From Comamonas sp. SCN 67-35 (GTDB taxonomy: Bacteria > Pseudomonadota > Gammaproteobacteria > Burkholderiales > Burkholderiaceae_C), in contig MEFV01000010.1 of NCBI GenBank assembly GCA_001725255.1, positions 69,171 to 130,916 on the forward strand: a stretch of 61,746 bases of DNA. Reading direction: 5' to 3'. Shown piece by piece: positions 17,595 through 26,661 of this stretch. The notes below the pieces were generated by a model. That model did not search any database. It was given only the letters and a program-made list of their open reading frames with translations, and had not been told where the DNA came from. Position numbers and translations under genes: made by a program. Position 1 is the first letter of the stretch. Every line of letters begins with the position of its first letter.

Positions 17595-18572
17595 TCACAT
17601 GAGCAGGTGTTCGCCCGCGTTGTCGCCGCCCAGGATCACGTAGTTCACCTTGCGGATGTCCAGCAGCTTGTTGCCGCCTGAATAGCTGATCGAGCTCTGG
17701 ATGTCCTGCTCCATTTCGGTGAGCGTGTCGGCGAGCTTGCCCTTGATGGGCTCGAGGATGCGCTTGCCTTCGACGTGGCGGTACTCGCCCTTGTTGAAGT
17801 CGCTCGCGGAGCCGTAGTACTCCTTGTAGAGTTCGCCGTCCACTTCCACCGTCTTGCCGGGAGACTCTTCGTGCCCGGCGAAGAGCGAGCCCACCATGAC
17901 CATGGTCGCGCCAAAGCGCACGCTCTTGGCGATGTCGCCGTGGCTTCGGATGCCGCCGTCGGCGATGATGGGCTTGGTGGCCACGCGCGCGCACCATTTG
18001 AGCGCCGAGAGCTGCCAGCCGCCGGTGCCGAAACCGGTCTTGAGCTTGGTGATGCAGACCTTACCCGGGCCGATGCCGACCTTGGTGGCGTCCGCGCCCC
18101 AGTTCTCCAGGTCGATCACAGCCTCGGGCGTGCCGACGTTGCCCGCGATCACGAAGGTCTGCGGCAGGTGTTCCTTGAGGTAGCCGATCATGTCGCGCAC
18201 GCTGTCGGCGTGGCCGTGGGCGATGTCGATGGTGACGTATTCGGGGGCGATCCCCTCGGCCTTGAGCCGGTCGACCGTGTCGCGATCCGCCTGCTTGACG
18301 CCCAGCGAGATCGAGGCGAAGCACCCGGCCGCGCGCATGTCGCGCACGAACTGCACGTTGTCCAGGTCGAAGCGGTGCATCACGTAAAAATAGTCGTGCC
18401 GCGCGAGCCAGATGCAGATGGTCTCGTCCACCACGGTTTTCATGTTCGCCGGCACCACGGGCAGGCGAAAGCGCCGCCCGCCCAGCTCGATGCCCGTGTC
18501 GCATTCCGAGCGGCTTTGCACGCGGCACTTGCGCGGCAGCAGCAGGATGTTGTCGTAGTCGAAGATTTCCAT
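17595..18572 (-). CDS. guaC: GMP reductase
   Basis: A 325-residue TIM-barrel enzyme that converts GMP to IMP with NADPH, releasing ammonia, and so balances A and G nucleotides. It begins [18 protein letters not shown]. The catalytic cysteine loop is [19 protein letters not shown], with Cys near residue 174 and the TGFGTGGWQ signature that marks the GuaC2 type rather than IMP dehydrogenase. There are no CBS domains, also unlike IMP dehydrogenase. The ATG at 18572 has AGGAG about 13 bases upstream. The gene is downstream of tetR on the same strand, with a terminator-like hairpin between. Confidence 0.94.
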   Translation of the reverse strand: MEIFDYDNILLLPRKCRVQSRSECDTGIELGGRRFRLPVVPANMKTVVDETICIWLARHDYFYVMHRFDLDNVQFVRDMRAAGCFASISLGVKQADRDTVDRLKAEGIAPEYVTIDIAHGHADSVRDMIGYLKEHLPQTFVIAGNVGTPEAVIDLENWGADATKVGIGPGKVCITKLKTGFGTGGWQLSALKWCARVATKPIIADGGIRSHGDIAKSVRFGATMVMVGSLFAGHEESPGKTVEVDGELYKEYYGSASDFNKGEYRHVEGKRILEPIKGKLADTLTEMEQDIQSSISYSGGNKLLDIRKVNYVILGGDNAGEHLLM

Positions 18573-18699
18573 GAGGTTCCAAGCTCCTGTGGGTAGGCGC
18601 GGCCGACTGATTTCGGCTGCGCGGGGCGCTTGGCCTGAAGACCGGTTTCGCGGATGGACCGGTGGCTGCGGCCTCATCGAACCCCGCCGTGCGCGGGCA

Positions 18700-18735
18700 C
18701 AAAAAACCGGGCGTCAAGAAACTTGGGCCCGGTGC
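18700..18735 (-). terminator. Intrinsic terminator between tetR and guaC
   Basis: On the minus strand ACCGGGC-type arms (18733-18727 and 18712-18706) pair around a 14-nt loop and are followed by TTTTTT. It most simply ends tetR. A -10-like TACAAT (18744-18739) just before it means the hairpin could instead start the guaC leader. Confidence 0.75.
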
Positions 18736-18768
18736 GCGATTGTAGGTCTTTTGCCCGGGTTGTGGTGC

Positions 18769-19443
18769 TCACTCGTCCTGCGCTGCGTGCATGCAGGCGA
18801 TGATGGCGCGGGTGGCGATGCGCTCGAGCGCCTGCATGTCCGGGCCTTCGGGTGCGGCCATGCAGGCGTGGGCCACCAGACCGTAGAGGAGGGTTTGCGC
18901 GCCCAGGGCGGCGGTGGCCGGGCTGTGCCCCTCGGGCCAGTCGCTCGCGGTCTCGATTGCGTGCGCCCAGGCCTGCACGAAGCGCTCGTACATCGCGAGG
19001 TAGGCCTGCAGGCTGGAAAAGTGACGCTCCAGCAGGTAGTGCGCGGCCCACTCCCGGGGGGTGCGCTGGTGGCGCGCGAGCACGGCCCGCACGATGGCCT
19101 GCATCATTTCGGCCAGCGGCGCGCCTTCGTGCTCGGCGCCTGCGCCGCGCAGCGCCGCCAGCAGCGCCTTGCTGCGCAGGTGCAGGCTCACGCGGGCCAG
19201 ATCGTCCATGCTGCTGTAGTAATCGTAGAAGCTGCCGATGGCCGTGCCCGCGACGAGCGAGACCTCGCGCACCGTGACGGCGGCATAGCTGCGCCGCTCC
19301 ACCAGAACCTGAACAAAGGCCTCGCGCAGGGCGCGCGCGGTGTGGCGTGCGCGCTCCTGTCGCGGCCTGCGGCGCGTGCCCGGCGCGGCGGCTGGCGCGC
19401 GTTTGCGCGCGGCCGTGGCAGGGGAGGTTCTGGAGGGTTTCAT
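18769..19443 (-). CDS. TetR-family transcriptional regulator
   Basis: A 224-residue TetR-type repressor. A basic, proline-rich tail covers residues 1-30. The helix-turn-helix follows in the segment AFVQVLVERRSYAAVTVREV, then SLVAGTAIGSFYDYYSSMDDL. The rest is the helical ligand-binding domain. It is divergent from the acyl-CoA dehydrogenase and ligase genes, 150 bp away, which is the usual layout of a repressor of a catabolic operon that senses an acyl-CoA or related ligand. The ligand is not inferable. Confidence 0.87.
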   Translation of the reverse strand: MKPSRTSPATAARKRAPAAAPGTRRRPRQERARHTARALREAFVQVLVERRSYAAVTVREVSLVAGTAIGSFYDYYSSMDDLARVSLHLRSKALLAALRGAGAEHEGAPLAEMMQAIVRAVLARHQRTPREWAAHYLLERHFSSLQAYLAMYERFVQAWAHAIETASDWPEGHSPATAALGAQTLLYGLVAHACMAAPEGPDMQALERIATRAIIACMHAAQDE

Positions 19444-19456
19444 GGACCGTCGAATC

Positions 19457-19469
19457 CGAACATGTTTCG
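19457..19469. promoter_or_regulatory. Candidate TetR operator in the divergent gap
   Basis: CGAACATGTTTCG is an imperfect palindrome centred on the perfect 8-mer AACATGTT, 14 bp upstream of the tetR start. A TAGAAT -10-like box for the dehydrogenase operon lies 14 bp farther on. Position is the main support. Confidence 0.3.
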
Positions 19470-19593
19470 TGACTGTGCCGCCTAGAATTTTTCTGTGTTG
19501 CCGACGGGTTTGTGGGGGCCTCCCGCGGACCGGCCGGAGCTTGAACAAAACCGCCATCCGGGCCGGGACCGGGTGGCATCACAGGAGAAGCGC

Positions 19594-21228
19594 ATGTTGG
19601 GAATCCACCCGGACAATCAGGTGCCGGAACTCAAAGACTACAACCTCTACACCAGCGACCCGCTGCTGCAGGCCGCGGTGCAGCGCGGCGACGCGACCTG
19701 GCGCACGCAGGAACTCGTGCGCCAGGGTGCCGAGTATGGCGCGGCCGACACCTTGCGCGCGGGGGAAGAGGCCAATACGCACCTGCCCGAGCTGCACATC
19801 TATTCCCCGATGGGCGCGCGCATCGACGAGGTGCGCTTTCACCCGGCGTGGCACCGCATGATGGCCATCGCCCGGCGCAACGGCATCTGCAACCTGCCGA
19901 TGTTCGATGCGCGGCCCTCGGCCTGGGTGGCGTATGGCGCGTCGATCTACATGCACTGCCAGGTCGAGGCCGGCTCCACCTGCCCGAGCACGATGACCAA
20001 GGCGAGCATTCCCCTGTTGAGAAAGAACGCCCCGCTCTGGGCTCAGCTCGAATCCAAGCTCGCTTGCAGCGAATACGACGCGCGTGACGTGGTTTTCCTG
20101 GACAAGCCCGCACTCACCATCGGCATGGGCATGACCGAGAAGCAGGGCGGCAGCGACCTGCGCACCAACACCACCACGGCCGTGGCCGCCGGCAGCGGCG
20201 CCTGGGGCGATGAATACCTGATCAACGGCCACAAATGGTTCTTCTCGGCGCCCATGTGCGATGGGCATCTGGTGCTGGCCAACGCCTTCGAGGGTGGCCT
20301 GACGTGCTTTTTCGTGCCGCGCTGGCGCCCGGATGGCACGAAGAACGGCGTGCACATCCTGCGCCTGAAGGACAAGGTGGGCGACCGCTCCAACGGCAGC
20401 GGCGAGGTGGAATTCCATGACGCCTGGGGCGTGCGCGTGGGCGAGCTCGGGCGCGGCATCGCCACGACGGTGGAGATGGCCAGCCAGACGCGCCTCGACT
20501 GCGCGCTTGCGGGTGCGGGCCTGATGCGCCAGGCGCTGGTGCAGGCGCTGCACCATGCGCGCCACCGCTTTGCGTTCGGCAAGGCGCTGGCGGACCAGCC
20601 GGCCATGACCGTCCTGCTGGCCGACATGGCGCTGGAGGCGCAGGCCGCGCTCCTGCTGGCGATGGATCTGGCCGAGCGCCATGGCAGCGATGAAGCCGCC
20701 GACGTGACGTGGCGGCGCATCCTCACCCCGGCGGCCAAGTTCTGGAACTGCAAGCGCTCGGTGGCCTTCACGGGCGAGGCGATGGAAGTCTTTGGCGGCA
20801 ATGGCTACGTGGAAACCGGCCCCATGGGGCGGCTCTTCAGGCAGGCGCCGGTCAATTCGATCTGGGAGGGTTCGGGCAACGTGATGTGCCTGGATGTGCT
20901 GCGCGCCGTCTCGCGCGAGCCGCAGGCGGCGTTGCAGCTGCTGCAGGATCTGCGCGCGCAACTGGGCGCCGAGCCGCGCGTGGCAGCACGCCTCGATGGT
21001 CTGCAGGCCGCCTTGCGCGACCCCGAGCAACTGGCGCGGCGCGCGCGCTGGTTCGCGCAGGAGCTGGTGCTGGTGGCGCAGGCCGCCCTCATGCTGCGCC
21101 ATGCGAGCGCGCAGGCCGCCACGGCCTTCGTCGCCAGCCGCTTCGGCGGCGACTGGGGCATGGTGCTGGGCGCCAACTGCGGTACCAGCGATCCGGCGGC
21201 GCTGTTGCGTGAAGCCTGGGTCGAGTGA
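19594..21228 (+). CDS. AidB-like acyl-CoA dehydrogenase
   Basis: A 544-residue flavoprotein of the AidB branch of the acyl-CoA dehydrogenase family. Long stretches mirror E. coli AidB in order: NLYTSDPLLQ, VRFHPAWHRMM, QVEAGSTCPSTMT, GMGMTEKQGGSDLR, GHKWFFSAP, LKDKVGDRSN, and EAMEVFGGNGYVE followed by VNSIWEGSGNVM. AidB binds FAD and DNA and is induced by alkylation damage through Ada; its true substrate is unclear. Here it is next to an acyl-CoA ligase and opposite a TetR regulator, which argues for acyl-CoA metabolism rather than adaptive repair. The ATG at 19594 follows AGGAGAAG. Confidence 0.9.
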   Translation: MLGIHPDNQVPELKDYNLYTSDPLLQAAVQRGDATWRTQELVRQGAEYGAADTLRAGEEANTHLPELHIYSPMGARIDEVRFHPAWHRMMAIARRNGICNLPMFDARPSAWVAYGASIYMHCQVEAGSTCPSTMTKASIPLLRKNAPLWAQLESKLACSEYDARDVVFLDKPALTIGMGMTEKQGGSDLRTNTTTAVAAGSGAWGDEYLINGHKWFFSAPMCDGHLVLANAFEGGLTCFFVPRWRPDGTKNGVHILRLKDKVGDRSNGSGEVEFHDAWGVRVGELGRGIATTVEMASQTRLDCALAGAGLMRQALVQALHHARHRFAFGKALADQPAMTVLLADMALEAQAALLLAMDLAERHGSDEAADVTWRRILTPAAKFWNCKRSVAFTGEAMEVFGGNGYVETGPMGRLFRQAPVNSIWEGSGNVMCLDVLRAVSREPQAALQLLQDLRAQLGAEPRVAARLDGLQAALRDPEQLARRARWFAQELVLVAQAALMLRHASAQAATAFVASRFGGDWGMVLGANCGTSDPAALLREAWVE

Positions 21229-21267
21229 GTGCCTGAAAGGGATTTTCATGCAAGGAGACCCGTCAAG

Positions 21268-22788
21268 ATGATCGATTTCGTTTCGGTGCTGGACCAGCAC
21301 GCACGCACCCGAGGCCATGAGCTGGCCTTGCGCGCCGAAGGGCGCGACTGGACTTACGCGCAACTGGCCGAGCAGACGCGCCGCGCGGCGCGCGTGCTGG
21401 CCGGCGTGGGCGTGGTGGCGGGCGAGCGCATCGCCATCTTCACGCTGAACACGCCGGGGTTCGTGTTTGCGCTCTTCGGCGCGTGGCGCCTGGGCGCGGC
21501 CGTGGTGCCGGTGAACCACAAGCTGCAGGCGCCGGAGGTGCAGTACGTGCTGCAACACAGCGGCGCGCGCGTGGCCGTGGTCGACGCCGCCCTCGCGCCC
21601 GTGGCGCGGCGCGTGCAGACCGGGGTGCGTTGGCTCGCGACGGCGGGCGACGCCGAGGGCTGGGCGTCGCTCGATGCGCTGATGGCTCAGGCCGAGCCGT
21701 ATGGGGATGAGCATCCCGCGCCGGCGGGCGATGTCCTGGCCGAGGTCCTCTACACCTCGGGCACCACGGGCCGGCCCAAGGGCTGCCTGCACAACCACGC
21801 CAATCTGTTCCAGACCGCGGTGTGCGCGGCGGCATCGGTCTCGCTCACGCCATCGGACCGGGTGCTCACGGCCATGCCCATCTGGCATTCGTCACCGCTC
21901 AACAACTGGTTCCTGGGCGCGCTGCTGATTGGCGCCGCCAATGTCCTGCTGCGCGAATACACGCCGCAGGCGTTTGCCGACGCGCTGGTGCGCGAGCGCA
22001 TCACCTTCACCTTCGGCGCGCCAATCGCCTTGCTCGCGCCGCTGCAGGTGGTGGCGGGCATAGGTGAATATGACTTCGGCGCAATGCGCATGTGGGCCTG
22101 TGGTGGCGGGCCGCTGAGTGCCGACAACACCCGGCGCCTGATGGCGGGTTACCGTACCAGCCGCCTGATGCAGGTTTATGGCATGACCGAATCGGGGCCC
22201 CTGGGCGCGGTGCTCTATCCCGAGGAGGCCGAGCGCAAGGCGGGCTCCATCGGCCGTTGTGGCAACCCCGGCGTACTGCTGCAACTGCGCCGTCCCGATG
22301 GCCGCTTGTGCGCGGCGGGGGAAGTGGGCGAGATCCACCTGCGCAGCGCGCCAATGATGCAGGGCTATCTGGACGACCCTCAGGCCACCGCGGCGGCGTT
22401 TACCGAGGACGGCTGGTATCGCAGCGGCGATCTGGCGCGCATCGACGAAGAGGGTTACATGTTCATCGTCGATCGCATGCGCGACATGATCGTGACCGGC
22501 GGCGAGAACGTCTACTCCAGGGAAGTCGAAGACGCGCTCTCGGGGCATCCCGATGTGGCACAAGTGGCCATCATTGGCCGTCCGCATCCGGACTGGGGCG
22601 AGACGGTGACGGCCATCGTCGTGCCCAAGCCGGGTGTGGCGCTGCGGGAAGATGAACTCAAGCAGTTCTTGGAGCCGCGCCTGGCGCGCTACAAGATTCC
22701 GCGCATCTACGAGTTTCGCGCCGAACTGCCCTGCACGCCCAGCGGCAAGGTTCAGAAGCACCTGTTGCGTCACGTAGCGTCCATCTGA
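21268..22788 (+). CDS. AMP-dependent acyl-CoA synthetase
   Basis: A 506-residue class I adenylate-forming ligase that activates a carboxylic acid to acyl-AMP and then acyl-CoA. Motifs: A3 YTSGTTGRPKG, A5 YGMTESG, A7-A8 SGDLARIDEEGYMFIVDRMRD, described by its GDL and DR residues, and the C-terminal lysine in PCTPSGKVQKH. It begins 39 bp after the AidB-like gene and is probably co-transcribed. The acid substrate (medium or long chain, or aromatic) is not determinable from the motifs. Confidence 0.9.
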   Translation: MIDFVSVLDQHARTRGHELALRAEGRDWTYAQLAEQTRRAARVLAGVGVVAGERIAIFTLNTPGFVFALFGAWRLGAAVVPVNHKLQAPEVQYVLQHSGARVAVVDAALAPVARRVQTGVRWLATAGDAEGWASLDALMAQAEPYGDEHPAPAGDVLAEVLYTSGTTGRPKGCLHNHANLFQTAVCAAASVSLTPSDRVLTAMPIWHSSPLNNWFLGALLIGAANVLLREYTPQAFADALVRERITFTFGAPIALLAPLQVVAGIGEYDFGAMRMWACGGGPLSADNTRRLMAGYRTSRLMQVYGMTESGPLGAVLYPEEAERKAGSIGRCGNPGVLLQLRRPDGRLCAAGEVGEIHLRSAPMMQGYLDDPQATAAAFTEDGWYRSGDLARIDEEGYMFIVDRMRDMIVTGGENVYSREVEDALSGHPDVAQVAIIGRPHPDWGETVTAIVVPKPGVALREDELKQFLEPRLARYKIPRIYEFRAELPCTPSGKVQKHLLRHVASI

Positions 22789-22796
22789 CACGGGAG

Positions 22797-22825
22797 CATC
22801 CGGGCATTTTTACAATGCCCGGATG
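22797..22825 (+). promoter_or_regulatory. uvrD: 12-bp hairpin containing the uvrD start codon and a -10-like box
   Basis: CATCCGGGCATT (22797-22808) pairs perfectly with AATGCCCGGATG (22814-22825) around TTTAC, and the last three bases are the uvrD ATG. TACAAT at 22811-22816 ends 6 nt before that ATG. The structure may end the ligase transcript, mask the start codon in read-through mRNA, or both. Confidence 0.6.
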
Positions 22826-25207
22826 TTTCCTGATTCGTCCGTGCCGGCTGCTGCCGCGCCCTTGCTCGCCCACCTCAACCCCGAGCAGCTCGCTGCCGTC
22901 ACGCTGCCCGCGGGCCATGCGCTGATTCTTGCCGGCGCAGGTTCGGGCAAGACGCGCGTGCTCACCACGCGCATCGCCTGGCTGCTGCAGACCGGGCAGG
23001 CGTCGCCCGGCGGCATCTTGGCCGTCACCTTCACCAACAAGGCCGCGAAGGAGATGCTCACGCGCCTCGCCGCGATGCTGCCGATCAGCGTGCGCGGCAT
23101 GTGGATCGGCACCTTCCACGGTCTTTGCAACCGCATGCTGCGCGCGCACCACAAGCTGGTCGATCTGCCGCAGACTTTCCAGATCCTGGATGCGCAGGAC
23201 CAGCTTTCGGCCGTCAAGCGCCTGCTCAAGGCGTACAACGTCGACGAAGAGCGCCACCCGCCCAAGCAGGTCGCGTGGTTCATCAATGGCTGCAAGGAAG
23301 AGGGGCTGCGCCCGGCGGGCGTGCCCGCGCCCAATGAAGAGACGAAAAAGCGCGTGGAGCTTTACCAGCTCTACGAGGCGCAGTGCCAGCGCGAGGGCGT
23401 GGTCGATTTCGCCGAGCTGCTGCTGCGCTCGTACGAGTTGCTGCGCGACAATGACCCCGTCCGCGCGCACTACCAGCGGCGCTTCGCGCACATCCTGGTC
23501 GATGAATTCCAGGACACCAACCGCCTGCAATACCTGTGGCTCAAGCAGCTCGCGGGCGACGTGGTCGATGGGCGGCTGGTGACCCAGGGCAGCGTGATGG
23601 CCGTGGGCGACGACGACCAGAGCATCTACGCCTTTCGCGGCGCGCGCGTGGGCAACATGCAGGACTTCGTGCGCGAGTTCGGCGTGGGCCGGCAGATCAA
23701 GCTGGAGCAGAACTACCGCTCCTACTCCAACATCCTGGACAGCGCCAACGCGCTGATCGCGCACAACAGCCGGCGCCTGGGCAAGAACCTGCGCACCGAG
23801 CAGGGGCCGGGCGAGCCGGTGCGCATCCACGAGGCCGAGAGCGACCTGATGGAGGCGCGCTGGCTGGTCGATGAAGTCCGTGCGCTGGCGGCGGGCGGCA
23901 TGGCGCGCCAGCAGATCGCGGTGCTCTACCGCAGCAATGCGCAAAGCCGGGTCCTCGAATCCCAGCTCTTCAATGCGGGCGTGCCCTACCGCGTCTATGG
24001 CGGCCTGCGCTTTTTCGAGCGCGCCGAGATCAAGCATGCGCTGGCCTACCTGCGCCTGCTGGAGAACCCGCACGATGACACCAGCTTTGCCCGCGTGGTG
24101 AACTTTCCGCCGCGCGGCATCGGCGCGCGCACGCTGGAGACCTTGCAGGACAGCGCGCGCGCCAGCGGCTGCTCGCTCTGGGATGCGGTGAGCAGCGTGC
24201 CGGGCAGCGCGGGCGCGAAGCTCGGCGGCTTCGTCGCTCTGATCGACGTGATGCGCGAGCGCAGCCAGGGGCAGACGCTGCGCGCCATCATCGAGCAGGT
24301 CATCGATGAAAGTGGCCTGGCCGCGCACTACCGCCAGGACAAGGAGGGCGAGGACCGGCTGGAAAACCTGCAGGAGCTGGTGAGCGCGGCCGAGAGCTTC
24401 GTGATGCAGGAGGGCTTTGGCCGCGACGCGGTGGCGTTGCCGCTCGATGAGCAGATGGCCACGCTCAGCCAGAGCCCGGCGAGTCAGGGGCTGAATCCGG
24501 ACGTGCCCATGGATGGCACGGTGATCGACGAGCCCACGGGCGAGACGCTCTCGCCGCTCGTGGCCTTTCTCACGCACGCGGCGCTGGAGGCGGGCGACAA
24601 CCAGGCGCAGGCCGGGCAGGACGCGGTGCAGCTCATGACCGTGCACGCGAGCAAGGGGCTGGAGTTCGATGCGGTCTTCATCTGCGGGCTCGAAGAAGGT
24701 CTGTTTCCGCACGAGAACGCGATGAGCGACCGCGATGGCCTGGAGGAAGAGCGCCGCCTGATGTACGTGGCCATCACCCGCGCGCGAAAGCGCCTGTACC
24801 TGAGCCACGCGCAGGTGCGCATGCTGCACGGGCAGACGCGCTACAACGTCGCGAGCCGCTTTTTCGATGAACTGCCCGAAGGCGCGCTCAAGCGCCTCAC
24901 GCCACGGCGCAACATGCTGGGGCTGTCTGCTCCCGATAGAGAAGCTGCTTACGCCCGGCAGTCAGGCGCTGCAGGCGGATTTGGCATTGATCTTTCAGCC
25001 TTGGGGGCAGGGGGCGCACCGACGCGCAAGGAGCCACCCGCGCACGGCATTTCCCAGGGCGTGCGGGTCTTTCACGCCAAGTTCGGTGAAGGCAAGGTGC
25101 TGGCCGTGGAAGGCGCCGGCGATGATGCGCGCGCACAGGTGGCATTCGGGCGCCACGGCACCAAGTGGCTGGCGCTGGCGGTGGCCAGGCTCACAGTGAT
25201 CGAGTAG
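22823..25207 (+). CDS. uvrD: DNA helicase II, UvrD/Rep/PcrA family
   Basis: A 794-residue superfamily 1A 3'-5' helicase used in nucleotide excision and mismatch repair. Motifs: Walker A GAGSGKT at residues 38-44, Ia TFTNKAAKEM, II VDEFQDTN near residue 230, III GDDDQSIYAFRGA, IV EQNYRSY, V TVHASKGLEF, VI YVAITRARKRLYLSHA. The C-terminal tail after about residue 690 is variable and holds copy B of the dispersed repeat, translated in frame, followed by the family Tudor-like module starting GVRVFHAKFGEGKVL. There is no Shine-Dalgarno; the start codon sits in a hairpin. Confidence 0.95.
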   Translation: MFPDSSVPAAAAPLLAHLNPEQLAAVTLPAGHALILAGAGSGKTRVLTTRIAWLLQTGQASPGGILAVTFTNKAAKEMLTRLAAMLPISVRGMWIGTFHGLCNRMLRAHHKLVDLPQTFQILDAQDQLSAVKRLLKAYNVDEERHPPKQVAWFINGCKEEGLRPAGVPAPNEETKKRVELYQLYEAQCQREGVVDFAELLLRSYELLRDNDPVRAHYQRRFAHILVDEFQDTNRLQYLWLKQLAGDVVDGRLVTQGSVMAVGDDDQSIYAFRGARVGNMQDFVREFGVGRQIKLEQNYRSYSNILDSANALIAHNSRRLGKNLRTEQGPGEPVRIHEAESDLMEARWLVDEVRALAAGGMARQQIAVLYRSNAQSRVLESQLFNAGVPYRVYGGLRFFERAEIKHALAYLRLLENPHDDTSFARVVNFPPRGIGARTLETLQDSARASGCSLWDAVSSVPGSAGAKLGGFVALIDVMRERSQGQTLRAIIEQVIDESGLAAHYRQDKEGEDRLENLQELVSAAESFVMQEGFGRDAVALPLDEQMATLSQSPASQGLNPDVPMDGTVIDEPTGETLSPLVAFLTHAALEAGDNQAQAGQDAVQLMTVHASKGLEFDAVFICGLEEGLFPHENAMSDRDGLEEERRLMYVAITRARKRLYLSHAQVRMLHGQTRYNVASRFFDELPEGALKRLTPRRNMLGLSAPDREAAYARQSGAAGGFGIDLSALGAGGAPTRKEPPAHGISQGVRVFHAKFGEGKVLAVEGAGDDARAQVAFGRHGTKWLALAVARLTVIE
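24932..24996 (+). repeat. Dispersed short repeat, copy B (inside uvrD)
   Basis: Core AGCTGC-TTA-CGC, then 11 nt, then GCG, with flanking GATAGA and CATTGAT. It is translated in frame as part of the flexible linker before the UvrD C-terminal module, with no stop. Arms CGCC and GGCG of the internal stem differ from copy E's CGCTT/AAGCG but still pair. Confidence 0.6.
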
Positions 25208-25214
25208 GGCTGAC

Positions 25215-26591
25215 GTGCGCCGCCTCTCCCCTTTCGAGCCGCTCGTGATGCTGGGCACGGTGGTGCAGTGGCTGGTGCTGGCGATGGCCACGGGCGCGCT
25301 CGTGGGCACGGGCTGCAGCCTCTTTCTCGGGGCCTTGTTCATGACCGAGGGGCGGGTGTACGACGCGCCCTGGTGGGTGCTGGCACTGCTGCTGCCGCTG
25401 GGGGGCCTGGCCAATGGGCTGCTGCTGCACTACGCGTGGGAAAAGCGCCGCGGCGACTTGAACGACGAGCCCATCGTCGCGGTCAATGAACAGGCCGGGC
25501 GCATGCCCATCACCACGCTCTGGGTCAAGCCCGTGGCGGCGCTCATCACACTGGGCTGCGGCGGCTCAGCCGGCAAGGAGGGGCCGTGCTCGCACATCGG
25601 CGCGAGCGTGGCGGCCGGGATGGGGCAGGCGCTCAGGCTCAATGCCGAGCTGCGCAAGCGGCTCGTCGCGTGCGGCGTGAGCGCAGGCTTTGCCAGCGTG
25701 TTCGGCACGCCCATCGCGGGGGCGATCTACGGTGTGGAGATGCTGGCGATCGGACGCATCCGGCACGACTTTCTCTTTCCCGGCATCGTGGCGGGCGTGA
25801 CCGCCTTTGTCGTGAGCCGCTGGTGGGGCGTGCCGTACCCCGAGTTTTCGATCGGGTTCGACGCGCGCTTCACGCTGCTGTTGTTTCTCAAGACGGTGCT
25901 CGTGGGCGTGCTCTGCGGCCTGGCGGCGCTGGTGTTCGTCGAGCTGCATCGCGGCGTGCGCACGGCCTTCGCCTGGCTGCATTGGCGCACCGGGCTGTGG
26001 CCGCCGCTGGCGCCCCTGCTGGGCGGCGTGTTGGTTGCCGCGCTGGTGCTGGTGGCGCCCACGGACTTTCTGGGCCTGTCGCTGCCCGTCATGGACCGCG
26101 CCCTGGCGGGCGAGAGCGTGCCCGTGCTGGGCTTTCTGTGGAAGGCGCTGCTGGTGGCGCTGACGCTGGGCTCGGGGTTTTACGGCGGCATCGTCACGCC
26201 GCAGTTCGTGATCGGCGCCGTCGCGGGCGGCGCGTGCGCGCCGCTGCTGGGCCTGGCTCCGGCGCAAGGCGCGGCCGTGGGTCTGGTGGCGGTGGTCGCG
26301 GCGGCATCGAACACGCCGGTGGCCGCGCTCATCATGGGCGTGGAGCTGTTTGGCGCGGGCTCCATCTGGTATGTGGCCGGGGCGTGCGCGGCGGCCTACC
26401 TCGTGATCGGGCACCGCAGCGTCTATCCGGCGCAGCATCTGGCCTACGCCAAATCGGCCTGGATCGTGGCCTCGCCCGATGAGCCCGTGGGCAACGAGAA
26501 GGTGCAGCTGTCCTACGGGCTGCTGCGCTGGTGGGGCGATCGGCTGCACCAGGCGCGGCGCTGGCGTGACCGGCGGTCGAAACGGCCATGA
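25215..26591 (+). CDS. ClC-family chloride channel or antiporter (divergent)
   Basis: A 458-residue polytopic membrane protein of the ClC family. The gating-glutamate segment GSAGKEGPCSHIGA is present, as are FASVFGTPIAGAIYGVEM and GFYGGIVTPQFVIGA. A tyrosine in HRSVYPAQHL near the end may be the pore tyrosine. The first selectivity motif, normally GSGIP, is not recognisable; the corresponding place reads NEQAGRMPIT. The ion and whether it is channel or exchanger are thus open. The start is GTG at 25215, 7 bp after the uvrD stop. It is convergent with phoX. Confidence 0.85.
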   Translation: MRRLSPFEPLVMLGTVVQWLVLAMATGALVGTGCSLFLGALFMTEGRVYDAPWWVLALLLPLGGLANGLLLHYAWEKRRGDLNDEPIVAVNEQAGRMPITTLWVKPVAALITLGCGGSAGKEGPCSHIGASVAAGMGQALRLNAELRKRLVACGVSAGFASVFGTPIAGAIYGVEMLAIGRIRHDFLFPGIVAGVTAFVVSRWWGVPYPEFSIGFDARFTLLLFLKTVLVGVLCGLAALVFVELHRGVRTAFAWLHWRTGLWPPLAPLLGGVLVAALVLVAPTDFLGLSLPVMDRALAGESVPVLGFLWKALLVALTLGSGFYGGIVTPQFVIGAVAGGACAPLLGLAPAQGAAVGLVAVVAAASNTPVAALIMGVELFGAGSIWYVAGACAAAYLVIGHRSVYPAQHLAYAKSAWIVASPDEPVGNEKVQLSYGLLRWWGDRLHQARRWRDRRSKRP

Positions 26592-26661
26592 AGATCATGT
26601 TTTCCGGGTCACCGCCGCGGCGCCCCGTCCGGTGCCCACGCTCGCGCCTGACGAGCGCCGC

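Noticed and set aside
18573..18735. Riboswitch in the guaC leader
   Set aside because: No purine, preQ1 or other class consensus was recognised; only a simple hairpin and GC-rich sequence.
19579..24829. Long antisense open frames opposite the AidB-like and uvrD genes
   Set aside because: Same cause: low stop frequency in GC-rich antisense frames; compositions are biased and no family is recognised.
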